From positions 496,001-560,000 of the forward strand of contig WTXD01000015.1 of the NCBI GenBank assembly GCA_022496205.1: a DNA stretch of 64,000 bases, given 5' to 3'. Shown piece by piece: positions 46,708 through 58,207 of the stretch. The position numbers and the translations under genes were made by a program. The DNA is from Gloeopeniophorella convolvens. Its lineage: Eukaryota > Basidiomycota > Agaricomycetes > Russulales. Position 1 is the stretch's first letter, and every line of letters starts with the position of its first letter. Under the pieces are notes generated by a model. The model saw only the letters and a program-made list of their open reading frames with translations. It searched no databases and had not been told where the DNA came from.

Positions 46708-47613
46708 ATGTCTTCACGCGAAGACGGTCGCACGTTTGAAGACTTGAGATCACTGGACATCGTCTATGAGAGACTCGACAGGGTAGACGGGTCTGCGCGT
46801 TTCGGTTTTGGTGCGTCCGTCTTGGCTTCCGGAGTGCTGCGTCTTAGACCACGTAGGCGACACTCAGGCCCTTGCCTCTATTTCGGGTCCTATTGAAGTC
46901 CGTCTTGCGGCAGAGCAACCCTCCAAGGCGACATTTGAAGTCAGCGTGAGGCCACTGTCGTCTATACCTGGGACCGAGTCCAGATCCTTTGCGGTTGCCC
47001 TCCGAGGCCTTCTGTCCCCTTCCCTCATCCTCACGCGGAATCCAAGGAGCCTCATTCAGCTCGTTGTCCAGTCTCTCACACTATCCCCCGAATCCTTTTC
47101 TCCATCTTTGATTGCGGCATGCATCAACGCGTCCTCGCTGGCCCTGTTGAACGCCGGATCAATCACCATGACCGGAGTTGTTTGTGCTGCTGCAGTTTCG
47201 CGGATATCCCCTGAGTCGGCAGGAGATACTCCCATCCTTGTCCTTGACCCTTCTGAAACGGAATCCTTCGGAGCCACAGGGGGTGGGTGCTTTGCCTTCC
47301 TGTTCGCTGCAGAGACTGGTAGCCCGCAGCAATCTCCGGCAACCCTCGAGCGAGGCTCGTCTGGACAAACTGGCACTCGAAGGGTGGAGCGTTTGACGAA
47401 AAGGAACTTGCACGTGCCCAAGCACTCGGCGCTGCCGGAGCAGAGCAAGTCTTGAAGGTGATAAAGCAGAGCGTGCCCCAAATGGACGGCATACACTCCC
47501 TGCCGCAATCTAGCCAGCCTATTCCCGGCGCACCCGAAGCTCTGGTCAAGCACGACGGCGGCGTTGACCCCGCCGACGAGGAGGCGTCCGACGACGCCAA
47601 AATGGAGATTTGA
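46708..47613 (+). CDS. RRP46: Exosome core subunit RRP46
   Basis: An RNase PH-like ring subunit of the RNA exosome, acting in nuclear and cytoplasmic RNA 3' processing. Exon 1 (46708-46810) ends FGF; the intron is 46811-46856; exon 2 starts GDTQALASISGPIEVRLAAEQ, the family signature. The core continues through RNPRSLIQLVVQSL, LIAACINASSLALLNAG and GGGCFAFLFAAE. After about 47323-47325 the frame shifts by one missing base (CCC run) and resumes as LVWTNWHSKGGAFDEKELAR, then AAGAEQVLKVIKQSV and an acidic end, MEI. Both halves are well conserved, so the gap is best read as an undercall; a 32 bp intron would be too short. Confidence 0.92.
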
Positions 47614-48534
47614 GTTCTGCTGGTATGTTTTGAGACTTGGCGTGTTTAAATTTCCTGCTCACTTCTCCGGTAGAAGCGGAGAGGTACAGACACGACAGGT
47701 TGTCAGTGGCTGCCGGTGCCGCGGTATTGGCGGTGGCACGTCGCAGGCCGGTCATGAGACGGGCTTCCAGTCCTCGAGGCGGCCCAGATTCGTTCAGCAA
47801 CGTTCGCCCCCAAGTAGTCATCGCGACGTCATCCCATATGTTATCTGGGGACCGAATCTGGGCGGGTTGCCGCGAGGCGAGGTCTCAGGCTGTAGTGGAG
47901 AGAGGTTTACTAGGATAGTGCTTCGACATCGAAAACAACTGCGATACGTGATCATTGTTCTGCGCAGAGTAGCGCAGGTGCAGTACCTTGTCCTGAGGCG
48001 CAGATGACCTGCCTTACTGAGGCAAGTGCCATCGATTGATGGCGACCGAGCATGGCCCGGCCAGGTCGCCCGATAATAATATGCTGCGGTGTCGGATTTA
48101 GAGGATATTGTCCGCCCATCCTTCGACTCCCCCAGCATAGTCACCCGAGCATACTGCAGACTGTTGGGAACGATCCCGAGCGTTCCAGCAAGCCCCCGAA
48201 GGCAATTTCCAGTTTGGGTCAACGGGAGTCGGGACCATTATACGGCAAAGCGCGCGCTCGTCAAGTTCAAACTTGACAAAGGCCTTTCACTTTCCCACCT
48301 GAGCTGTGCTCTACTGATCCCTCACCCCCATCCTACTCCTTCTCTCTTTCTTGTATCACAACGTGCCCTTCATATAACCCTCTCTTCAGTATTATTACAA
48401 CGGACCCCGCAGGATATTTGCCCCAGTCTTCCCCACCCAGCTAATTTTCCCCTACATTCACTGGCTCTCACCCGACGTTATATGGCAGTTGCCACACCAT
48501 ACGCCCATATACCTCCCTCTCCGAACTCTCAGGC
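47614..48534. other. Intergenic, no gene seen
   Basis: 3' flank of RRP46 and promoter of the second DUF6699 gene. A long C/T-rich stretch at 48310-48480 is typical of fungal transcription start regions. Confidence 0.5.
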
Positions 48535-49745
48535 ATGGCAGGAGGTCAAGGATACTTTGAGACCGGAGCAGGACAAGCAGGATATCCCTCTGGTTATTCG
48601 ACATGGATGGCAGCGCCCGCGCAGCCGGGAACCGATCAGTGGGGGTACGCGCCAGCTGGCGATACCCAGGGTTATTCGGGGATGCCCCCTCTCGTGGCAG
48701 CGTACCCAGGTGGCGCTGTCCCTGTCGCTGCACCCATACCCGTCGCTGCCTATCCTCCAGCCGGCTTCCCTCACCTTTCGATTCACGGAATTACGCTCCG
48801 GCTGAACCCGTCGCAACATCCTTCGACGCACGAAACTACGTACCTCCAGGTCCACAACCACATTCCACACCACGCCATTCGACGTACGAGCCCCGCACGA
48901 GTGAGAGCGCCTTCGACAACGCTATGCAGTTGTTCCCGGCGGCGTCGGATCGCCCGTGGTCCCTCCTGCAGCATACGCTTCATCACCGTACCATTCAAGC
49001 AGCAGCCTGAGCAGCCATTCCTTTCCGCCATCGTCTTCATCGCGACACTCTAGGTCCCGTTCGGATTCAACGAATCCTACAGAACGGGAAGCCCGCCTGT
49101 ATGACCGGCCGGGTACGTGGAGGCCGCGCTTCCAGATGCCGCGGTCGGGTGTGGGCTCGCTGATTCCCAATTTGACTCGGGGCAAAGTTTTCCTCCAGGT
49201 GTGTTGCATGTCTCCTTCTGTCGTGCCATTGCTTACCATCTGCTGCGCCAGTTGATACCGTGTCGCGGACTTTGGACGAACGTATACGTTTTGTCACACT
49301 CCGAGAGCCGCCGGTACTGTGGGACCTGCGCGACGATCTCTCCCGCGTCCTGTTCCGCGAGTTGAAGCGCCCTGTCACGGGTTATGACTTCACGCGCTTC
49401 ACGACCGAGCCTCCGACGCCGTACATGAAACTCTACCATACGCGCCTTCCGTGGTACATCGAAGTGACGACGACGAATGGGGTGGGTGTGACGTTCCACG
49501 ATCTGTTCACGCATATCCAGCGCGTCCTCTCGTCGCGTATCAAGAACTCGGACTTTTACAACAACGAGATCACGCAGGAAGACCGCGAGAAGATTTCGCG
49601 CGCGTGGAAGGAGCGCTGCCAGTACAATCAAGGGGAGATGGGCCAGGGCGTGAAGAAGGTGGACTATCTTATGCGGGACTGCATTTTCGTGGGTCTTACC
49701 CGTGGTCGAGAGGGTATGTGGGAGATAAAGACGAGAAAGGTGTAG
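48535..49745 (+). CDS. DUF6699 domain protein, long form (one-base frame breaks)
   Basis: Start at 48535 (MAGGQGYFETGAGQAGYPSG). The N-terminal part is G/P/Y/S-rich and disordered, with degenerate FDxRNYxP repeats (PFDSRNYAP, SFDARNYVP). Frames shift by one missing base at 48768-48770 and at 48935-48937, both in CCC runs. The intron is about 49199-49251. The C-terminal DUF6699 domain is clean: VLWDLRDDLSRVLF, MKLYHTRLPWYIEVTTTNG, VTFHDLFTHIQRVLSSRI, ending MWEIKTRKV. The phase across the last splice does not close on the sequence as given, so a further base may be missing. It is larger than the DUF6699 gene at 29630-30469. Confidence 0.8.
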
Positions 49746-50874
49746 GTTGTCGTGTTCGGTATTGGGTTTCTATTCTTTGCATTATACCTATCGTCCGCTG
49801 CGCAATTAATCCCGGAGATCTCTAACTAGATATCTTTGATGCAAGTGTTGTTAGCTGCTGTATGTTCTGTGTATCAGTGTATCATGTTTCTCTCTACATG
49901 TGTTGGCTTCCAATGCGTGGTCCCAGTCAGCCGCTGTGCTGTGAGCCACTGTAGGCAACTGCCTGAATGCGGTGCCCACTTGCAGTTGCAGTCAATTTGT
50001 CATGATATGCACACGTGCGCGTGATTGCCGGTTGCTTCCGGTATCCGGTTCGTCCATGGCCCAAACCATCATCTCCTCATCCAAGCGGATTAACACCGCC
50101 CGTCTGCGAGAACTTCTACTATCACTGAACGGGCCCTTACATACTTCGCCAATACCCAACCACAAGGTCACAAGGTTCGGACTTTCCGCGCGAAGGAGCC
50201 CAATCGCACTCAGACCTGCCCAAGGAACCATACCTCCTACATATCGCAGCATTATCTTGCCAGGCCAAGCTTGTCTACTCTCCACCTGCAGGCCGTATTT
50301 CCACATGCAGGAATTGCTTTACTGCCTTATCGCTCCAAGACCTCTACTCCCATACAGCTGTAGGGAGACGGTCGAATTGTCCGCATGCTGTTTGAAGGTC
50401 ATGCGAAACCATGCGCCGCCTTCTCTTCCCATGCCTTCCTCCTGTATCTGTCGGTGCACTATCGCGAGCTCCAATAATACCGCTTCGGCTCTTTGTGCCT
50501 TACTGACGGGCCACCCTCTCCCAAGCGCTGCATCGGCACGCTTCGTTATACACAGGTTATACACAGGCGAAGACGATCAGCTGCGACTCGCTGCAGCGCT
50601 CCCATGCGGTGCGGGGATAACAGGGCAGCACGCAGGGCAGTCAACGCTTTGGGATGAATTTCGTTTTGCCAAGTGCGGAAGCATTCGCGTCGTGTGCCTG
50701 CGGTGACCTTCTTATCTTTCCAACACGACGTGGGGCGACCGATAGCGCACGCACGGAAGTCCGTGTGGTGGTGGGGAGAGTATAAGGTCACGGGCAAAAG
50801 CGCAGGTGCTCCTGGGGCTTCGTTTGGCTTGTTTCCCAAGCGTCGAGCTTCAGTGCCCACTCGCAGAGATCGTC
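49746..50874. other. Intergenic, no gene seen
   Basis: It holds the promoter of the oligopeptide transporter (TATAAGG near 50780). Other open frames have no motifs. Confidence 0.5.
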
Positions 50875-53800
50875 ATGTCGCTGTCCGACCTTCAGCCGTT
50901 GGGGAAGGAGAAGAGCGACTCTATGGAAAAGGTCGCGGAAGTTGAGGTCAAGGAGCTCTCGGTAGACCACGAGAAGTTGTCCTCGTATGAGCAAGACGAG
51001 TACCTCGTCCGTGACTACGCGCATGATATCGCGATCAAGGTGGGCAGTTTTCCTGGGGGTGAGCTCGGCTAACTCGGTCTCTGCTCCAGGTGTTGTCCAC
51101 GCAAGATGACCCGACGCAGCCTGCGTTTACCTTCAGGTTCCTTTTCCTTGGAATCGGTCTGAGTGCTTTCGGCAGTGTGCTAGCTCAGATCTACTAGTGC
51201 GTCTCGCATCATCCAATGGTCGGATCAACAGGGAGCTCACCTTGCCTTACACTCTTAGCTTCAAGCCTCAGACCGTCTCCGTGGCGCGTCTCTTTCTACT
51301 TCTTATATCCTATTTTCTGGGGAATTTCATGGCATTCGTCATTCCCCGCAAGGGATGGTTCAGATATTTGAATCCCGGGCCCTTCAATAGTAAGAAGGCC
51401 TCCCTCTTTCAGCCCTCAGGTAGAACCGCTGACCCTCTCGTGTCGTGCAACAGTCAAGGAGGTTGGTGTCCCCGTTTGGTAACTTTGGAGCCGTTCTAAA
51501 GGCACTTTAGCATACAGCGCTCATTATCATGTGCATTCTACACTTCTCACTATTCATATCTGGATATCTGACCACCTTTCAGGTGCTCCACAGCATCGGT
51601 GTCGGCGCAGGCATCGGAAATCGTCGCCGTCGACAACTTGTATTACAACAATGTGCTCAGTCCTGCGCTGGCGATCTTTACACTTCTGTCGTCGCAGCTG
51701 CTAGGTTATGGGTTTGCCGGGTGCGTGAAAGAGGCTCTGACACATTATCCACCCTTATCATCTCCTCAGTATCCTGAGAGACTTCCTGGTCTATCCGACT
51801 GAGGCAAGTGGTAACCTCCGGTAGTGGTGGCCCGATCCACGCTCACGCCATGTAACAGGTCTGGTGGCCGTCAATCGTGACCTCCGCAAACGTGAGAAGC
51901 CATCATATGAATGACGAAGTATTGCGCTGAATCACGCCTTCCTGCTGTCAGGTATTCCAAGCGCTTCATTACGACCGATCTCTAGCGAGTAAGCGGGTCA
52001 AGGTATTCTGGATTGTCTTTGGGTGCGTTCTCCGTCGATGTTCAGGCAGCGCTCTCACCGCCCCTTTCTGTAAAGTGTCGTCGGGGTGTGGGAGATTATT
52101 CCGCAATTCGTGTTCCCGGTGTTGACGTGGGTCGGGTCTACCTTGAGTTCCGTTGATCTGGCTAGACGGGTCTCCGGCTTCCAGGGGTGTCTCCATATTC
52201 TGCCTCATTGACAACGGGAGGCACGATTGGATGCGGAATGTGTTCGGAGGCGCATCCAATAACGAAGGTCTGCAGCGCATCTCCTTCGCGCACTCCCCAA
52301 CCTTACTGACGCGCAAAGGCACGGGACTCCTGGCCGCATGTTTCGATTGGAACTATATCGGAGGGGGCGTGAGTCTTTCTCAGAACGAACGAAGTACAGC
52401 TCTGGCCTGACATGAATATAGGTCTTTTGGCAGCCACTTAAGACGCAGATCAATCAGGACATTGGCCTCCTGCTCACATGTGAGCGTTCGTTCCTGTCTA
52501 GTCGCTCTCTGGCTCACGACACGCGGAGATATCTTCATGTGTGCCTTGTACTATGGTATGTACTCGGGATTTCAAGGGAGTCCGAATCTTACCGAAACCC
52601 GTGATACCCGAAGGAAACATTTGGAAGGCCAAGGTACAGTGGTCCTATAACGATGATATGGGAAATTTACCTACGAGCTCTATTGCAGAGCTTCCCCTTC
52701 ATGAGCCAGGATCTCTTCTATCAAAACGGGACGCAATACGACCAATCGTTAATACTGACAAACAATGTCTTGTCTGTATATCGGTTTCTGTTATTGACAA
52801 ACACCATGCTGACTCTTCCGTTCGCAGCGACCCGTTCAAGTATCAAGAGCAGGGTCCCGCATTTTTCTCTGCAAGCAACGTCAGTCTACGTTTTCGTGTT
52901 GCATACAAGGACGTAATTGATTTTGCATCCAGGCCTGGTTCCTCCTAGTATCTAACCTCGCTCTCGGGTCATGTGTGCGTCCTCTCGCTTCGCCGGGTCG
53001 CTTCTTGTCTCACACGTTCCTTTATAGCTGGTGCATGTGCTCCTCTGGCACTGGTCTGAGATCTCGGGAGCGTTTAAGTTTTCGTACCTGCTCTCTGGAG
53101 GCAGCGATGTTGATGATCCTCATTACAACGAGATGAAGAAGTACAAGACCGTGCCGCAGTGGTGGTTCTTACTCATCCTCTTGGCTGCTTTTGCGGGCGC
53201 ACAGGTGCACCTTTTCTGAACAACTGCTTCGCGGCGCATATATCTAAGCCGTATCGGCGCAGGCCACGAACTACAAGGGATTCAGCGGCCTCCCATGGTG
53301 GTCGTTGATTGTCTTGCTTGTCATGTCTTTCATCTTGACAGTTATCTACGGGTATGGTCTAATCTTTGTCTCCGCGTTGAAACCTGACAATATGGCCGAA
53401 GTTATCTTGCTGCTATCACTGGGTTCCAGCTGAGCTGGTTTGGCTCAGGATTTTTCCAGGTATGTTGAAATCTTACAAAGATTCAATTGATTGAAGTGAC
53501 GTCTCGATGAAGATGATCGTCGCCTTTATGCTGCCGGGTAGACCCGTTGCAAACATGTAAGCGGGCGTGGATCGGCCTTTTCCCACCTTTCTGATATTGT
53601 TCTTCGAGGTACGGAACGATGTATGGCCAATATACAATGAATCAGGTGCTCATCGCCTGCATACGCACATCTCTCGAACCCCTGACCTCATCATTGTTCC
53701 TCGCAGTCCATCACCCTTCTGGCCGACTTCAAACTTGGACAGTATACCAAGGTCCCACCTCGTGGTAAGTACTCCAACAGTCCTGCTTTACCGAGTATGA

Positions 53801-55047
53801 ATCGCTAACGAAATCCAGTAACCTTCGTCGCGCAGGTCGTCGGCGCTGTCGTTGGCTGCGTGCTGAACTACGTCATGTTGATCAGTAAGCCGCCATGCAG
53901 GATCTTTGGTCTTAGCCACCTGCCTAATGTTCTCAATGATCTGGTTCACCTTGACAGACATTATTGATAGTAAGCTTTTTCTTTATCTGCCCCGCAATAA
54001 CCGACTTTGCTCTCCGAGATAACCGAGCTGCACTGCTCTCCATCGCTGGCACCCGCCTCTGGTCAGGACAGAACCCACAGTCGTTCAATTCAAAGTACGT
54101 GCCGGCTCCCGGCTCTGCATCCAGAAAATTAACGGTCCTACTTAGCGCCATCTCATGGGGGGCGCTCGGCCCAGAGATGTTCGGCGCTGGCGGCGTATAC
54201 TTCATGGTCCCTGTCGCTCTTGCGATTGGTGTATTCCTTCCTCTCCCGTTCTACTTCCTCCATAAGAAGTGGCCGAAGGCTGGTTTTGACTACGTCGTGA
54301 CGCCGATCATCACCCAGGTGCGCAAGGCTCACGGTGTCGGACAGTCAAATGTGCTGATACGTATCTAGTACTCTGCCTGGCTCACTGTCGGAATCAACAC
54401 CTCCATCACGTTCTCAGTGCTTATTGGAATTTTCTCACAATAGTTTGTTTACTTCCGACTTGTCATCTGCAGCGTGCTGAAGTCAGGGTTATTTTGCAGC
54501 TACGTTAGAAAGAGGTACCCAAGGTGGTTCACCAAGGTCAGTCAGCGACACTCTGAGTATCGTTTCTTACCTCTCATTAAATGCCCACCGATCCTTGCAG
54601 TACAAGTAAGTCGTGTTTCTGGCGTACAACATCAATTTTTCTGACTCGCAAAACAGCTACATCATATCTGGTGCTATCGTAAGTAACATCGTAAGAACTC
54701 ACATTCGCGGACTAACTTTGATTTCCCGCGACACAGGATGGTGGCACGCAAGGTTAGTCCTCGACAGTGTCTTCAGTTTCGCACCTGACTGATGTCATTC
54801 ACTACAAGTCATGATCTTTCTTCTGGTAAGGGCCATTACTACCTTTCACCTTCATCTTACCAATTCAACATTCCGCAGTCGTTTGCCGTCTTCGGTGCCT
54901 CTGGAACTGCGCACGACTTCCCCACCTGGGTGCGTTTTGCGGAATGATATATTATGCGTTCTCTGACTTGCCGCCATGCTGTAGTGGGGGAATCCATCGC
55001 TCGACGACGGGTTCTCGGCGGACCGGTGCAAGGCTCCGGCCAATTAG
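50875..55047 (+). CDS. Oligopeptide transporter, OPT family
   Basis: Plasma-membrane proton-coupled importer of small peptides (isp4/OPT1 type). ATG at 50875; the first exon is 50875-51039 and the second 51090-51196, followed by about twenty small exons, and the TAG at 55045 after ADRCKAPAN. Conserved segments in order: FRFLFLGIGLSAFGSVLAQIYY, FKPQTVSVARLFLLLISYFLG, FRYLNPGPFN (NPG motif), VDNLYYNN, CFDWNYIGGG, WQPLKTQINQDIGLLLT, KTVPQWWFLLILLAAF, LADFKLGQYTKVPPR, VGAVVGCVLNYVML, AISWGALGPEMFGAGGVYFMV, YNYIISGAIDGGTQVMIFLL and FPTWWGNPSLDD. I saw no stop or frame break once introns are removed, so it appears functional. Internal exon edges are not all fixed. Confidence 0.92.
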
Positions 55048-56306
55048 GGTGTTCTGAGAGAAGAATTGGCGTTTGTACGATCTGATGCTCTCTACGGGTA
55101 TGAGAACTTGAAGGCCTCGTATAGCTGGGACCGTTCTGTGTGCGCACATCAAGTTTTACATCGTTTGATCGACTATGAGGTGACCGGGTCGTCGGATGGT
55201 CAGAAAGCCGCACGTCTCGGAAGTCTAGCTATGATAAAGCACCTAGGTTCCCCCACCGAGCATTCTCCGCCTGTGTTCGGCACCTATGGGCTAAAGCTGT
55301 GGTACCATCGAAATAGATCGACTGTAAACGCTGAAGCTGAAGTTTGAGGCCAACCCTAGGCTCTGAGATTCCGGTTCGATCCGCTAGGATTGTAAGGGGG
55401 CCTATCTCATCGGGATTCCATCAGTACAACTTACAAGAACCTCTATTGGACTGTGGCGATTTGAAGGTTCGATACCCAGCCTTTGATCATAATCGGAGCC
55501 CCCCTGGTCATCATCACAAGTTGGTCCCCGCCAACCGGAAGGACGGTGCGAGAACTTGTTGTCCAAGTTGGAATCGCCGCTCCGTCGGGCCGACGGCGGA
55601 GTTGAAGGACCGGCGGATCCCAGGACCTCACCAAGTCCGCAGTGGGGGCTCTCCAGTCACCATTGAACGGCCTCACTTCTGTCGATGACAATGAAAATCC
55701 GGGTTTTGACACCATATATGCGTATGCAGGCTTTATGTTCCATGCATAGATGGCGTCGTTGGTGAGCAATTCGATGACCATCTCACATGAGTGCCAGTGG
55801 CGGCAGGACCCAGTGGTAGGTCGCGTATACTTACCTGAGGTATGGTAGGCGAATCACCAATTGCGGGACCCTCCCCAATTCCCCTTTCATTGTACGCCGG
55901 CGTTCAATACCCAACGCCGAGGGAGATGCTGGATACGCAACTGGACCACTCATCCTCCTCACAGCTTCGACTGGCATGGTGCCCTGAATTTAAGCCCGAA
56001 ATACGGCATTCCTCAACCACGTAGGTTCGGTCCACTGCTTCTTGTCCGATCTCTGAGATCTCGGTTTGGCGTCTTCATGACATTGACAATAAGAGGGAAA
56101 CAGGATACGTGGTCAAAACGTCAACAATCTCTGTCTAGTATCAACTAGTACCCTGATACTCTATTTTCGACCCGAATTCAACGCCTTGGGAAGGACAAGA
56201 GCAACATGCAAGGACGCTGGATGTCAACAACAAATCTGGCGGGGAGAGGCAATTCTCGTCCGGGGAAGACCACTGCCTTTGGTAGCGTCTGGGCGCGGAT
56301 CTACTG
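55048..56306. other. Spacer between the OPT gene and its relic
   Basis: No gene seen. It corresponds to the promoter and N-terminal exons of the decayed copy, but I recognise nothing of them. Confidence 0.5.
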
Positions 56307-58207
56307 ATGAGTCGTACATCTTGTTCACTCAAAGGGGCGTGGTTGCCTGATCCGTTTTACACGTTTAGCTTCAAGCCAAGGAAGTCCCGTTGTCTGCCTC
56401 CTTTACTGCTCATTTCGTATCTCTTTATGGCATCCGCCGCATCAAGCAAGGAACCGTTCAGATACCTTCACCCCCGTCTCTCTAACAGTAAGTCACTTAC
56501 TTGAGGCAATAGCCATGCTTCTGAGCGTGACTGTACCTCAGTCAAAGAGGTCAGCGGTCCCGGTCCTGTGACTTCGCAGCTGTTATCGTCGGTCCCAACA
56601 TGCAGCATTTTCTATCGTTTAAGTCTTTTTCGATTCCTTGCATACAGACCCCTGATTTTTCTCTAGGTCTTCGACGGGATCTGTGTTCGCTAAGGCTTTA
56701 GAGAGCCGTTGCCAAATTCTACTATAACAACGCGCTCAACCTCATGCTGGGTATGGCTTTCCTGGGTACGTGACGACTTTTCTATTTGTGCATTTCGATT
56801 AAAATCATACCGCAGGAATGGTAAGGCGTACTCAACCACATGACGGAGCATGACCCGAAGTCTTGGCACGAGTTTCCTTGCAGCCACTGGGGACGCGGTT
56901 TGATCAAGACGTTGGATTGCCTCTTACCTGTGAGTACCTTGCTCGGTTCATGACCGCTCTCCCGTTCATTCCGTTGGAAAGATGTCTTGTGTCTGCCATG
57001 TATTATCGTAAGTATCGAACTTCCGCTATTGGTAAGTCGGACCGGAGTCGATTTTACTGCCGTAGGCAACGTCCAGAAGCAAGGCAAATGTGCGTGCTGC
57101 ATCATCGCATCCTCAGAGCATCGCTCGCTCTTTCGTCATCCCAGAACCTTCCTCCCCGAAGTCGGGCGGTGTCCCATTACCCCCGTATACCGCCGTACTG
57201 CATTACTTTCCGTCTCTGGTACTCGCCTATGGTTGAGAAAGAACCCCCAGTCGTTCAAGTACAAGTACGCACCGGGTATGTGTAGCCTGTAGCCAACCGT
57301 CGGTCACTTCCCAGCGTCATGGCTTGGGGGGCACTCGGTCCCGGAATGTTTGACGCCAGCGGCACGTACTCCATAGTCCCGGTAGCGCTTACCTTGCCGT
57401 GGCCCTCCCAGTCTCATCCTGTTTACCCCACAAACAGCAGCCCAAGGCAGGATTCAATCATGTCGTGACACCAGTCATTACCCAGGTACGTGTGCGGTTT
57501 CATGCGACTTGTCAGCTCTAGCGGTGACAAGATTACGGTAGTCTGTGTGGCTCACCATCGGCATAAATTCATCGATCGCAGCCTCAGTGTTGATCGAGAT
57601 ATCCTCCCGATAGTACGTCGCGTATATCCCCCTATTCTACGTGGCTTGTTGATAGCTATACTCGCAGTTTCGTTAGGAGAACGCCCCCGCGATAGTTCAT
57701 CAAGGTTGGTACAGTACCTCTCCCGTGCTCGCCTCTGCGTCATGATGACGTCTTTCCCATAATATAAGTAGGTTATTTCCTGATTTCTCCCCAGTCGTTT
57801 GACCTAAGTGCGGCGAAATAGCTATATCGTGTCTGGTACTATTGTAAGTGTCTTCGTGCGTGCTCCACATATTGGAGCTGACGATGTATTAACTCAGGGC
57901 GGCGGCATGCGGTTGGTTCGTCTGTCTACCGTGCGTTCTTCTCTAACCATAAATGGACTCTAGTACTGACGAGCTTCATCCTGGTGAGCTACTCCCAAGC
58001 CTTTATTGACTCTGTTTGTTGAAGATGTCTTAGTCTTTCGTCGTGTTGGGCGTCTCTGGGACCGCGCACAACTCCCCCACATAGGTATATTCAACATGGT
58101 GAGAAGTCACTACCGACCTCTGATGCGCCGGGGCCCTGCACTGGTGGGGCAATCCATCCCTTGACGACGTTTCCTCGGCGGATAGGTGCAACGCCCCGAC
58201 GAACTGA
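56307..58207 (+). pseudogene. Decayed tandem copy of the OPT transporter
   Basis: Fragments follow the same order as in the intact neighbour. FSFKPRKSRCLPPLLLISYLF is followed by FRYLHPRLSN (the NPG motif is lost), then FYYNNALNLMLGMAF, LQPLGTRFDQDVGLPLT, RRTALLSVSGTRLWLRKNPQ, MAWGALGPGMFDASGTY, FVVLGVSGTAHN, and finally WWGNPSLDDVSSADRC ending NAPTN at 58207. About 200 residues of the middle membrane region are missing between the 56940 and 57190 fragments. Several fragments are out of frame or hold stops. The preserved order and ending show a tandem duplication followed by loss. Confidence 0.85.

Noticed and set aside
46811..46856. Alternative reading of RRP46 through the first intron
   Set aside because: Reading through destroys the conserved FGF-GDTQALAS junction, which the GT-AG splice restores exactly.
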